From contig URCJ01000010.1 of NCBI GenBank assembly GCA_900546285.1, positions 1-42,841 of the forward strand: a stretch of DNA of 42,841 nucleotides. The letters are read 5' to 3'. The notes below the pieces were generated by a model. It made no database searches. It was not told where the DNA came from and saw nothing but the letters and a program-made list of their open reading frames with translations. Below are positions 32,525-40,190 of the stretch, piece by piece. Each line of letters begins with the position of its first letter. Positions within the stretch are counted from its first letter, which is position 1. A program made the translations under genes and the position numbers. Source of the stretch: an uncultured Solobacterium sp. GTDB lineage: Bacteria; Bacillota_I; Bacilli_A; Erysipelotrichales; Erysipelotrichaceae.

Positions 32525-32686
32525 ATGATTACTAACAAATCTTCAAACACGAACCAAAATGATAAACAAGATACCGATGATATTCTAAAAGGACCTATTA
32601 CCGATTCTATCCTTGGGATAATTAAAGGCGAATATGACCTTGAACAAATTAAAGATGAAAATCTAAATAAAAAAGAGAAGACTTAA
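32525..32686 (+). CDS. Small divergent ORF, 53 residues
   Basis: The ATG at 32525 has GAGGG 7 nt upstream and a TATAAT 28 nt upstream. The product is hydrophilic: a Ser/Asn/Gln/Asp-rich N-terminus (residues 1-20), a short hydrophobic helix-like core (ITDSILGIIKGEYDLEQI, 25-42) and a basic end. I do not recognise a family. Its divergent position from an XRE repressor gene suggests an antirepressor, immunity peptide or antitoxin-like partner. Its stop codon lies within the terminator of the opposite lipoprotein gene. It could also be non-coding. Confidence 0.5.
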   Translation: MITNKSSNTNQNDKQDTDDILKGPITDSILGIIKGEYDLEQIKDENLNKKEKT

Positions 32687-32695
32687 ATTCTTCTC
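32668..32695 (-). terminator. Terminator of the lipoprotein cluster
   Basis: GAGAAG (32675-32680) pairs with CTTCTC (32690-32695), extended by one A-T pair; on the minus strand it is followed by TTTTTTATTT. It lies 29 nt past the stop of the 371-residue lipoprotein and inside the 3' end of the opposite small ORF. Confidence 0.7.
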
Positions 32696-32723
32696 CATTT
32701 TCACATTAAACTAACAAATATTT

Positions 32724-33839
32724 TTAAAATTCCACAAGCTGTGCACTTCCATCATATCCACTTATCGCAAAATAATAACGATATTCTAAGAAATCTTCAC
32801 CCACAAAAGAAATGCCCAAATTAGGCGCTACCTCACTTAAATAAGCATCAATCACCAATGGCTTATCATCAGTTAACTCAATCTCTTTAATCACTTCTGT
32901 ATCAAAATCACCATCAGTATAATTTAAACTAAGCAACTTAACATCACGAAGTTTTCCATTTGGAACAACCACAAACTTATAAGTTAAATTATCATTACCA
33001 TACAAAGTATAATCCCTCATGGTATTCACAAGTTCATCATCCGCAAAATAAGCATAAACAGGCTTAATAAATACTTCATAATCCGCAAAAGTTCTTGTTT
33101 GCCCTATAAAGCTCTTTTCATTACCTTGAACATACTCATCATAGAAATTATAGAATTCCTCTTCACTTATATCAGCAACCTTATCATCATCCTTCACCAC
33201 ACCAGTCTTATTTTCTCTTATATCCATTGGACCATCGATTGAATCTTCTGCATAATAGAAATTAATCCACTCTAAACTAGTACCATCCTTAGACAATTTA
33301 GCCAAACCCTGAGTCAGCATAGTTGCAGGACGACTAGTATAATAAATTGTTCCATCATTTAAAAAATCAAAGTAATCAGTGCCATAAGAAACCATGACCT
33401 TTTTAGGCTTATCATCTACGATTGTATATAAGAATATAGGATATTCAGTTACACTTCCATCATCATATTGTCCTAAATGTTCCACCACCAGTTCAGGTAT
33501 CTCATCCCCACTTAAATCAACAATCGCATAAGCGAAAGAATAAATATCTGGATAATAATATTCCTCACGAGTATCTGGATTAAAATAATTCTCATAGAAC
33601 CATCTTAAAGGCTCAAACTCTTCATCATGACCATCATTAACCATGAATTCGTACATATCCTTAAGCACTGTATCTTCATAGATCTTTTGATAGTCAACAT
33701 AACCCTTAACTGGCTCAACTACATCCCCACCATTATTCTTCTTAGGAGGTGTAACAACAGTCCCACCATTTTTATCTTTTTCCTTGTTACAAGCACTTAA
33801 ACTTAAAAGTAAAAGTAAACAAAGTAATATCTTTTTCAT
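32724..33839 (-). CDS. Lipoprotein of unknown function, 371 residues
   Basis: A lipoprotein signal peptide is clear: MKKILLCLLLLLSLSAC, with Cys17 as the acylation site. A short Lys/Gly/Pro linker follows, then an acidic globular domain rich in Asp, Tyr and Phe (for example VDLSGDEIPELVVEHLGQYD, resembling calcium-loop-like DxSGDxxxE segments). It is likely anchored to the outer face of the membrane. It follows the 115-residue lipoprotein gene with no gap and ends the cluster. Confidence 0.75.
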   Translation of the reverse strand: MKKILLCLLLLLSLSACNKEKDKNGGTVVTPPKKNNGGDVVEPVKGYVDYQKIYEDTVLKDMYEFMVNDGHDEEFEPLRWFYENYFNPDTREEYYYPDIYSFAYAIVDLSGDEIPELVVEHLGQYDDGSVTEYPIFLYTIVDDKPKKVMVSYGTDYFDFLNDGTIYYTSRPATMLTQGLAKLSKDGTSLEWINFYYAEDSIDGPMDIRENKTGVVKDDDKVADISEEEFYNFYDEYVQGNEKSFIGQTRTFADYEVFIKPVYAYFADDELVNTMRDYTLYGNDNLTYKFVVVPNGKLRDVKLLSLNYTDGDFDTEVIKEIELTDDKPLVIDAYLSEVAPNLGISFVGEDFLEYRYYFAISGYDGSAQLVEF

Positions 33840-34187
33840 TTAGTCCCCCTTTCTAAATTCATATCTATCACCACCATTTAAAACAACAAGCACATCATCA
33901 TCTAAATAGAAATCATCAAACAAATCTAATGGTTCAAGTACACTATCTTTAAAACAGGCAATTCTATTATCATCAAGAATTCTTACACTGCCATTAAACA
34001 AGACCTTTTCACCATCAATTATTTTCATACCAGCATATTCTCTACAATCGATGACAACATCACTATCAACGCTTGTCCAATAGCCAACAAGCTTATCATT
34101 ATTGGAATCTCTAAATTCCATATTGGGACCATCAGTCCCACATCCAAACAAGCACAACATCAAAAGTAATGCTAAAAGTTTCCTCAT
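33840..34187 (-). CDS. Small lipoprotein, 115 residues
   Basis: The start at 34187 forms an ATGA overlap with the upstream stop codon; MRKLLALLLMLCLFGC gives a lipobox with Cys16. The mature part is about 100 residues and acidic, with a VGYWTS motif seen in lipocalin-like or stress lipoproteins. No family is assigned. Translation is probably coupled to the gene upstream. Confidence 0.7.
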   Translation of the reverse strand: MRKLLALLLMLCLFGCGTDGPNMEFRDSNNDKLVGYWTSVDSDVVIDCREYAGMKIIDGEKVLFNGSVRILDDNRIACFKDSVLEPLDLFDDFYLDDDVLVVLNGGDRYEFRKGD

Positions 34188-34678
34188 GCCCAAGGGTCCT
34201 TATTGGCAGGCTCTTTAATCTTAGTTAAAAGATATTGTTCCCAAAGCCACCAAGTACCATCTCCCTTCTTTCTAAGCTTAATAGGACGAGGAGAATCAGC
34301 ACCACCAGATTGAACATATAACTTAATATAATCCTTTTCCAAATTAGAAGTATGATCCTCTAATATCTCTAACACATAAGGTACATCAGGCTTATAGTTA
34401 TTGGCTGGTGTAGCCCCCTTAAAATAAGATAAAGGAATATAATCACAATCATCTCTAAAACGATCCTTAATAAAAGCTAGCTCAACCCCATTCATAGGAC
34501 GAGGACCCCTTAAATAATTAAGCATCTTAATACCCTCTTCACTATCACTTGTATACGTACAAATAGCACAAATAGTCATAGCCGAAATATTATATGGATC
34601 TAAATGATCACACATCTTCTTCATCTCTTCTAAAGTTGTAGGCAACTTATCAAACTTAATCATTTGTTCCTTTTTCAT
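34184..34678 (-). CDS. Uncharacterised protein, paralogue of 35503-35985 product
   Basis: 164 residues from the ATG at 34678 (AAGGAG 5 nt upstream; the in-frame GTG at 34684 overlaps that site). No signal peptide. It shares with its paralogue: LEEMKKMCDHLDPYNISAMT, IPLSYFKGATP, SGGADSPRPIKLRKKGDGTW, WLWEQYLL and the terminal DPWA. These resemble the uncharacterised DUF6935-type proteins of gut Firmicutes, an assignment from memory. Probably cytoplasmic. Confidence 0.65.
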   Translation of the reverse strand: MKKEQMIKFDKLPTTLEEMKKMCDHLDPYNISAMTICAICTYTSDSEEGIKMLNYLRGPRPMNGVELAFIKDRFRDDCDYIPLSYFKGATPANNYKPDVPYVLEILEDHTSNLEKDYIKLYVQSGGADSPRPIKLRKKGDGTWWLWEQYLLTKIKEPANKDPWA

Positions 34679-34687
34679 AAACACTCC

Positions 34688-35440
34688 TTACTTAGGCGAA
34701 TAAACACGCGCACCATCTAAGCTCTTAACCTTCCATGAATCGCCTTCATAAACAACCGTATAATTCATAACAGATTCATAATCAGGATCATCACAAACTA
34801 ATGTGCGAGCATCCTCAAACCACCACTTCTCGTTCTCATAATCAACTTCACCTTCCCATACAGACTTATAAGTACCATCCTTATGGAATTCAATATAAGT
34901 ATCCTCTTTATCTTGCGCATAGAATGGACCTTTAACTAACGAATCTATAGCCTTTTCTTTATCACAACGCAAATACCACTTTTTATTTGTAAGATCGTAA
35001 CAGCTCATCTCATCGGTAAATACCAAATCATAATATGGGCGCTCTTTACTATGAGTCTTTAGATGCATCCCATCATAATCCATACCAATAGGATCATCAA
35101 TCAATTTTCCATCCTCTGTAATATATAAATCGCCATCATCAATCATGATGTAATCCTTAGAAGCCTTATCACCATCAAGATACCAATATTGGCGATCATT
35201 ACTTTCTTCACTTTGATAACCCCATACAATCTCAGAAGGATCTACTAAATTATTTAAATCAGGCTCCTTCTTTTCAACCTTAGTATCATCAACACTTGGT
35301 TTATCCTTATCTCCATCAACAACATTTGGCTTGCTATCACCACCATCATCACTAGGCTTTTTATCGCCACCACATGCAACCATAGTACACAACATCAACA
35401 AAGACATTAAAACCACAAAAATTTTCTTTATATTTTTCAT
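34688..35440 (-). CDS. Lipoprotein of unknown function, 250 residues
   Basis: The start at 35440 has GAGGT 7 nt upstream and gives a clean lipoprotein signal, MKNIKKIFVVLMSLLMLCTM then VAC (Cys23). Upstream in-frame starts would add a non-signal extension. A Lys/Asp/Ser-rich linker follows. The mature region has several Asp/Trp/Tyr-rich stretches (SNDRQYWYLDGDKASKDYI, YIEFHKDGTYKSVWEGEVDY) suggesting a beta-rich fold with lipocalin-like W-containing strands. Function unknown. It lies between the two paralogous cytoplasmic genes. Confidence 0.7.
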   Translation of the reverse strand: MKNIKKIFVVLMSLLMLCTMVACGGDKKPSDDGGDSKPNVVDGDKDKPSVDDTKVEKKEPDLNNLVDPSEIVWGYQSEESNDRQYWYLDGDKASKDYIMIDDGDLYITEDGKLIDDPIGMDYDGMHLKTHSKERPYYDLVFTDEMSCYDLTNKKWYLRCDKEKAIDSLVKGPFYAQDKEDTYIEFHKDGTYKSVWEGEVDYENEKWWFEDARTLVCDDPDYESVMNYTVVYEGDSWKVKSLDGARVYSPK

Positions 35441-35502
35441 ACGTTTTACCTCGTCTTTATTGTAGAAATAATGACCAATAAAAAAATCACCAATTAAGGT
35501 GA

Positions 35503-35985
35503 TTATGCCCAAGGATCAACAATTGGATCCTTAATATCCATTAATAAGTAATGCTGCCAAAGCCACCAAGTACCATCCTTCTTCTTCCTAAGCTTAAGAA
35601 GACGAGGCGCATCAGCACCACCAGACTTTAGAAACAAAGTTAAATAATCATCTTCATCCTTATCATCTAAGATATTAAGCTCATATGGAAATTCCACTTG
35701 ATATTCATTTTCAGGCGTAGCACCCTTGAAATAAGACAAAGGAATATATTTGCTACTCTTATTTAAACGATCCTTAATAAAAGTAATATCCTCATCAGTT
35801 AAACGTCTTGGACCATATAAATACTTAAGCATCTTAATAGCCTCATCAGGATCATTAGAATAAACGCAAAAAGAACTCATAATCATCGTCGCAATATTAT
35901 AAGGATTATGATGGTCACAAAGCTTTTTCATTTCCCTTAACGTTTCTGGTAACTTATCTAATTTAACTAATAATTCTTCCCTCAT
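35503..35985 (-). CDS. Uncharacterised protein, paralogue of 34184-34678 product
   Basis: 160 residues. The two copies are alignable along their length, sharing LDKLPETLREMKKLCDHHNP-type starts, RGP/YGPR segments, IPLSYFKGATPENEY, SGGADAPRLLKLRKKKDG, WWLWQHYLLMDI and DPWA. Neither has a signal peptide. It heads the cluster and is followed, after its own 62-nt gap with ribosome binding site, by a lipoprotein gene, as is its paralogue. Confidence 0.65.
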   Translation of the reverse strand: MREELLVKLDKLPETLREMKKLCDHHNPYNIATMIMSSFCVYSNDPDEAIKMLKYLYGPRRLTDEDITFIKDRLNKSSKYIPLSYFKGATPENEYQVEFPYELNILDDKDEDDYLTLFLKSGGADAPRLLKLRKKKDGTWWLWQHYLLMDIKDPIVDPWA

Positions 35986-36123
35986 TTTGCCCTGCCCCTA
36001 AATATCTCTATAGTTATATTATCATAAATTTCTTAGAAAAGTGTAGTAAAATATAACTGTATAAATTAATACTAACCTTTAAAATTTATTCTAATACACA
36101 CAAGAATTTTAAAAATTATATTA

Positions 36124-36137
36124 AAGTTAGATAACTT
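36124..36137. promoter_or_regulatory. Dyad upstream of the LytTR gene
   Basis: AAGTTA-GA-TAACTT is a perfect 6-bp inverted repeat 49 nt before the gene. It might be an autoregulatory site. LytTR proteins generally bind direct repeats, so a different factor is equally possible. No convincing promoter hexamers were found nearby. Confidence 0.3.
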
Positions 36138-36185
36138 ATCAAACGCAGTAAATAACTTGTTTTTAAAAAAGAAAGGACCATCAAC

Positions 36186-36971
36186 ATGATAAACACCCCA
36201 TTAGATAAATCGATATATATAATTACCGAATATTATAAAAATAACCTAAATCCCTATTTTGAAAGTTTAGCTGATGATGTCTTATGGCTTGGTCCTGCTG
36301 AGAAACAAGAAATAAGGGGCAAGGAAAATGTCATAAAGGCCTTTTCTAGTGATAAACACGAATTAACATTTTCCATGGGTTCCATTAAATCTACATTAAT
36401 AGAAATCAACAAAAAAGCCGTTGAAGTAATCCTTCAATACGAAATCTATACCCACTATCCTAATGGAGACACAGACCGCCATGACCAAAGAACTCAATTC
36501 TCATGGATAAATAAAAATGATAACTGGCAAGCTATGGTAGTCCATGTTAGTAATGAATGGAAATACGATGAAAGAGATGTCATCTATCCTAATCATTACC
36601 AACAACAAGGTCTTCCTATTCGTTTAATTGAGAAACAAGACTATTATTTAATCTTAAAAGCTGATGATTTAAGCATTTACCATATTCCAATTAACGATCT
36701 TCTATACGTAGAAACTGTTAAACGTTCTAATAAACTTGCAGTTCATACTATAAAAAACACATTAAAAATAAACGACAGTCTTAAAGACTTCTTAGAAAAA
36801 CACAATGAGCACTTATTAAGAATTCATGCAGCCTACTTAATTAATCCTTCTAATGTTACCAAAATTGAAAGATTTAAGGTCTATTTAAAAGATGGAACTA
36901 TGTTGCCTATCCCAGAAAAGAAATATACCCAAATCAAAAAAGAGATCCTACTAAAAAATCAGTTCATTTGA
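36186..36971 (+). CDS. SnoaL/NTF2-like domain fused to LytTR DNA-binding domain
   Basis: 261 residues on the plus strand, opposite to its neighbours. Residues 1-125 resemble a SnoaL-like NTF2 cone (ITEYYKNNLNPYFESLADDVLWLGPAEKQEIRGKENVIKAF and RTQFSWINKNDNWQAMVVHVS). Residues 145-256 are a LytTR domain (YYLILKADDLSIYHIPINDLLYVE, HLLRIHAAYLINPSNV, VYLKDGTMLPIPEKKYTQIK). Thus the NTF2 cone probably senses a small ligand in place of a response-regulator receiver. AGAAAGGA precedes the ATG. Its target may be itself or nearby genes. Confidence 0.82.
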   Translation: MINTPLDKSIYIITEYYKNNLNPYFESLADDVLWLGPAEKQEIRGKENVIKAFSSDKHELTFSMGSIKSTLIEINKKAVEVILQYEIYTHYPNGDTDRHDQRTQFSWINKNDNWQAMVVHVSNEWKYDERDVIYPNHYQQQGLPIRLIEKQDYYLILKADDLSIYHIPINDLLYVETVKRSNKLAVHTIKNTLKINDSLKDFLEKHNEHLLRIHAAYLINPSNVTKIERFKVYLKDGTMLPIPEKKYTQIKKEILLKNQFI

Positions 36972-36981
36972 ACTGATTTTT
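36954..36981. terminator. Bidirectional terminator between LytTR and TSUP genes
   Basis: AAAAATCAGTTCA (36954-36966) pairs with TGAACTGATTTTT (36969-36981), with A/T runs on both sides. It serves the convergent genes and overlaps both stop regions. Confidence 0.88.
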
Positions 36982-37756
36982 ATACTAATGCATTAAAACA
37001 CAATACCGAAACACTCAAGACAATAAGTATCACACCAACTGTTCTATTAAGCGTTTCCGGTTTAGCCTTATTCGCAATAAGAGAGGCAATACGTGCCCAT
37101 ATTAAAGTAAAGATTACACACAAGCTAAATACTAGCCAATCAGGACTACCCTTAATCATAAAATGAGAAAAAGCACCAGTTAAGGCAGTAAATGTCATGA
37201 TAAAGACACTTGTGCCAACAGCAGTCTTTAATTCATAGCCCAAGACACTCGTTAAAATTAGTAACATCATCATGCCCCCACCTGCTCCAACAAAGCCACA
37301 AATAAAACCAATTATAATACCGCATACAATCGAACCAATGATTCTCTTTTCCTTAGAAACGGCCTCCATATTTTCCTTAGTAGTCATAACTGGCTTTAAA
37401 ATAAACTTAACACCCAACAATAAAGTCATAAACACACTAAAGTTACCCATAGTACTAGATGGCAATAACGATGCCACGTAGCTCCCAACTACTGTAAACA
37501 TCAAGACAAAAGCCATCATAATAAGACCATTTTTAACATCCAAATTCTTATTCTTATGATAAGTATAAGCACTAACAGCACTAGCCAATACATCTGATGA
37601 TAATGCTATACCGACCGCCATAAACGGATCCATATGCAAGAAAGTTATAAGCATTGGACTAATAACAGCCGCAGCGCTCATGCCTGCAAAACCAGTGCCC
37701 AAACCTGCCCCCATACCGGCAAAGAAAGTAACTAAAATAGTTATAAACAATTCCAT
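36980..37756 (-). CDS. TSUP-family membrane permease (TauE/SafE type)
   Basis: 258 residues with about eight hydrophobic segments and the two family half-signatures: GLGTGFAGMSAAAVISPML near the N-terminus and the later GFVGAGGGMMMLLIL. The family exports sulfite, sulfonates or sulfoacetate-type anions, but the substrate here is unknown. Its ATG overlaps the last base of the marR stop, so both genes are coupled and presumably MarR-controlled. Confidence 0.88.
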   Translation of the reverse strand: MELFITILVTFFAGMGAGLGTGFAGMSAAAVISPMLITFLHMDPFMAVGIALSSDVLASAVSAYTYHKNKNLDVKNGLIMMAFVLMFTVVGSYVASLLPSSTMGNFSVFMTLLLGVKFILKPVMTTKENMEAVSKEKRIIGSIVCGIIIGFICGFVGAGGGMMMLLILTSVLGYELKTAVGTSVFIMTFTALTGAFSHFMIKGSPDWLVFSLCVIFTLIWARIASLIANKAKPETLNRTVGVILIVLSVSVLCFNALV

Positions 37757-38184
37757 TAATCTTCTAAAATCCTCTCCAAGTTCTTATCAATTAGTTCTAA
37801 AACCTTATTAAAAGCTTTTCTATCCTTAGCACTAACTGAATCGAATAGTAATTCTATAAAAGAGTCCTGGATTCTTTTTCCTTCTTTAACCAAAGCCTTA
37901 CCCTTTGTTGTTAGTAAAAGACGATACTTACGACGATCATCCAAAGCTAGTTTTCTTTCAAGATAACCATCATTAACAAGCTTATCAACATTAACTGAAA
38001 TTAGATTAGCTTTAATCTTTCTTACATCCACAATATCCTTAGCACAATCATATTCAGGATTATTCCCGAAGAACATCAAAATATCAAATTCCGTTTGATT
38101 AATATTGTACTTTTTACATATTGACTTACAATAGCTAACATAAGCACGTCCATACTTATTTAAGAAAGCAATTTGTGATTCCAT
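37756..38184 (-). CDS. MarR-family transcriptional regulator
   Basis: 142 residues with a winged helix: INQTEFDILMFFGNNPEYDCAKDI, recognition region KANLISVNVDKLVNDGYLER and the wing LALDDRRKYRLLLTTKGKALV. The DRR wing motif is typical of MarR proteins. The promoter region upstream carries alternating TTCAAA/TTTGAA half-sites, so autorepression of marR-TSUP is likely. Its ligand cannot be deduced. GGAGGA precedes the ATG. Confidence 0.9.
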   Translation of the reverse strand: MESQIAFLNKYGRAYVSYCKSICKKYNINQTEFDILMFFGNNPEYDCAKDIVDVRKIKANLISVNVDKLVNDGYLERKLALDDRRKYRLLLTTKGKALVKEGKRIQDSFIELLFDSVSAKDRKAFNKVLELIDKNLERILED

Positions 38185-38198
38185 GATTCCTCCTTTAC

Positions 38199-38223
38199 TT
38201 CAAATTTGAACTATTCAAACTTG
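38199..38223. promoter_or_regulatory. MarR operator array
   Basis: TTCAAATTTGAA (38199-38210) is a perfect 12-bp palindrome. TTTGAA-CTA-TTCAAA (38205-38219) forms an overlapping second dyad with a following CTTG half. The array runs from about the predicted start point to +22 of marR, a good position for repression. Confidence 0.7.
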
Positions 38224-38227
38224 TATT

Positions 38228-38257
38228 ATTTTATCCACTTTAGAAGCTCATTGTCAA
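38228..38257 (-). promoter_or_regulatory. Promoter of marR-TSUP
   Basis: A perfect TTGACA (38257-38252) is followed after 18 nt by TAAAAT (38233-38228). The start is near 38221, directly ahead of the operator array. It begins right at the end of the zinc-operon lipoprotein gene. Confidence 0.7.
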
Positions 38258-38259
38258 CA

Positions 38260-38763
38260 TCACCATTCTACAACGGCATCCTTTAACCTACACAATTCAT
38301 ACCCGTCTTTTTCATACACTTCAAGGACACCAGTCACATTAACAATTGAATATTTCTCTGGTAAATTTGTATCATCAACAGGAACAAACATCAAGCCAAG
38401 AGAACAACAAGCGGTGGCATCCATTACTGTACAACCAAATATTTTTTCTTTAGTTTCAGGGTCCTCATAATATTCCAACAAACCCCTTATCTTGATTCTC
38501 TTTCCTTTATTATTATCTAAATCAGATATGATGTTGCATACCTCACAATATGCCATGATACTAGTTAATTCACTCAAGTCTATATCTATTTCACCATCAT
38601 CAATTTCTTCTTCTATAACATTTTCTTCCTTGATTGTTTCCTCTATCTCACTTTGATAATCTACATCAACAATTGTTTGTTTATCGCTATCTTGTTCCTC
38701 TTCCTTTTTATTACAAGCATTAAGAATCAACAACACGACTAACACATAAATTATCTTCTTCAT
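38260..38763 (-). CDS. Lipoprotein of the zinc operon
   Basis: 167 residues with signal MKKIIYVLVVLLILNAC (Cys17). A strongly acidic linker rich in Glu/Asp (about 20-65) leads to an OB-like domain with four Cys: YCEVCNII and FGCTVMDATACCSLGLMFV. These could bind metal. The C..D..ACC..G pattern is reminiscent of the TIGR03943/YcgQ proteins found in metal loci, a resemblance seen by eye only. It overlaps the permease gene by 4 nt, so it is probably part of metal uptake or storage on the membrane surface. Confidence 0.68.
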   Translation of the reverse strand: MKKIIYVLVVLLILNACNKKEEEQDSDKQTIVDVDYQSEIEETIKEENVIEEEIDDGEIDIDLSELTSIMAYCEVCNIISDLDNNKGKRIKIRGLLEYYEDPETKEKIFGCTVMDATACCSLGLMFVPVDDTNLPEKYSIVNVTGVLEVYEKDGYELCRLKDAVVEW

Positions 38764-39584
38764 CTTCTAATAAGTCCTATTAAGTTACACAAGATAAAAA
38801 CAACTATCTGAACTACTACAATCGTAGAGCCAACAGGTGTACTTGTTAGTATCGATATTAATATTCCTAAAGATGAACATAGTATCGCTAAGAAAGCAGC
38901 ACAAATAGTCACCCCCTTAAAACTTTTAAAGATGCACATAGCTGATAAAGATGGAAAGATTACTAAGGCTGATATCAATAAAGAACCAACAAGATTCATT
39001 GCCAAAACGATGATAATCGCAATAACAATCGCAAATATTAGATTATAAAATTCTACATTTACACCTACCGCCTTGGCAAAATCTTCATCAAAGGTAATTG
39101 AGAATATCTTGTTGTAAAGCCCTATAAATAAAATAATTACAACTAACGATAATATTACACACAAATAAACATCACTAATAGATAAAGTTAGAATCGAAGT
39201 AGAACCAAACAAGGTACTACAAACATCACCTGCCACATTAGCTGAAGTACCTGATATATTCATCAACAAATAGCCAATTGCCAAAGAGCCAACCGACAAC
39301 ATCCCAATCAACGCATCACTCCTAATCTTCTTATTATTTAAGATGATAACCGCAACAATTATCGTAAACAACATCACGAAAGGTAATTCATTTTGAATAC
39401 TCAAGACAGTAGAAATAGTCATTGCCCCAAAAGCTACATGAGATAGACCGTCACCAATGAAAGAATATCTTTTTAACACCAACACCACACCAAACAATGA
39501 TGAACACAAGGCAACCAATATACCAACAATAAAGGCATAACGTACAAAGGGATAATTTAAATACATTATTAACTTATCAATCAT
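38760..39584 (-). CDS. znuB: Zinc/manganese ABC transporter permease
   Basis: 274 residues with about eight transmembrane helices and the ZnuB/MntB-family sequence LKRYSFIGDGLSHVAFGA and AVGVNVEFYNLIFAIVIAIIIVLAMNLVGSLL (coupling-helix region). It forms the channel for the metal delivered by the ZnuA-like protein. It overlaps znuC by 8 nt and the lipoprotein gene by 4 nt. Metal specificity is inferred from the ZinT-containing binding protein; the family also includes manganese systems. Confidence 0.9.
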   Translation of the reverse strand: MIDKLIMYLNYPFVRYAFIVGILVALCSSLFGVVLVLKRYSFIGDGLSHVAFGAMTISTVLSIQNELPFVMLFTIIVAVIILNNKKIRSDALIGMLSVGSLAIGYLLMNISGTSANVAGDVCSTLFGSTSILTLSISDVYLCVILSLVVIILFIGLYNKIFSITFDEDFAKAVGVNVEFYNLIFAIVIAIIIVLAMNLVGSLLISALVIFPSLSAMCIFKSFKGVTICAAFLAILCSSLGILISILTSTPVGSTIVVVQIVVFILCNLIGLIRR

Positions 39585-40188
39585 TATTTTCTCCTATATT
39601 TAAAACATTGCTTGCATATTTTAAAGAACCATTCAAATCATGAGAAATCATTATGATAGTCATTCCATCTTCCTTATTTAATTTATTGATAATCTCATAC
39701 ATCATAGCAGTTGCCTTAGGATCTAATCCTGATACCGGTTCGTCCAATAATAAGATCTTCTTACTTGCGCAAAGTGCTCTAGCTAAAAGCACCCTTTGTC
39801 TTTGCCCTCCTGATAATTCAGAAAATTTGCACTTTGAAAGATTTGCGATATTTAATCTTTCTAAATTAAATCTCATCAAATCTTTTTCCTTTTTTCTATA
39901 AAATAACTTCTTAGTTCCTGATAAAACAACTTCTTCAACAGTAGCGGGAAAATCCTTTTGGATATCACTTATTTGGGGAAGATAACCTATATCATTCTTA
40001 TTTAAACCTTGAATGCTGCCACCCAACAATGGTATCAAACCTAATAGTGTTTTCATAAGTGTAGTCTTACCCGAACCATTCTCACCTACAATGCATAAAT
40101 AATCGCCATCATTAATCTTTAAATTTAAACCAGATACAACAGTCTTACCATCATAACCGATATCTAAATCAATACACTTTATAGTCAT
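39577..40188 (-). CDS. znuC: Zinc/manganese ABC transporter ATPase
   Basis: 203 residues, near the short end for the family. Walker A GENGSGKTT (35-43), Q-loop Q72, signature LSGGQ (125-129), Walker B LLLDE (146-150) and H-loop H183 are all present, so it should be active. The C-terminus is truncated after the H-loop relative to longer ZnuC proteins. It begins 2 nt after the binding-protein gene and overlaps the permease gene. Confidence 0.92.
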   Translation of the reverse strand: MTIKCIDLDIGYDGKTVVSGLNLKINDGDYLCIVGENGSGKTTLMKTLLGLIPLLGGSIQGLNKNDIGYLPQISDIQKDFPATVEEVVLSGTKKLFYRKKEKDLMRFNLERLNIANLSKCKFSELSGGQRQRVLLARALCASKKILLLDEPVSGLDPKATAMMYEIINKLNKEDGMTIIMISHDLNGSLKYASNVLNIGENND

Positions 40189-40190
40189 AA

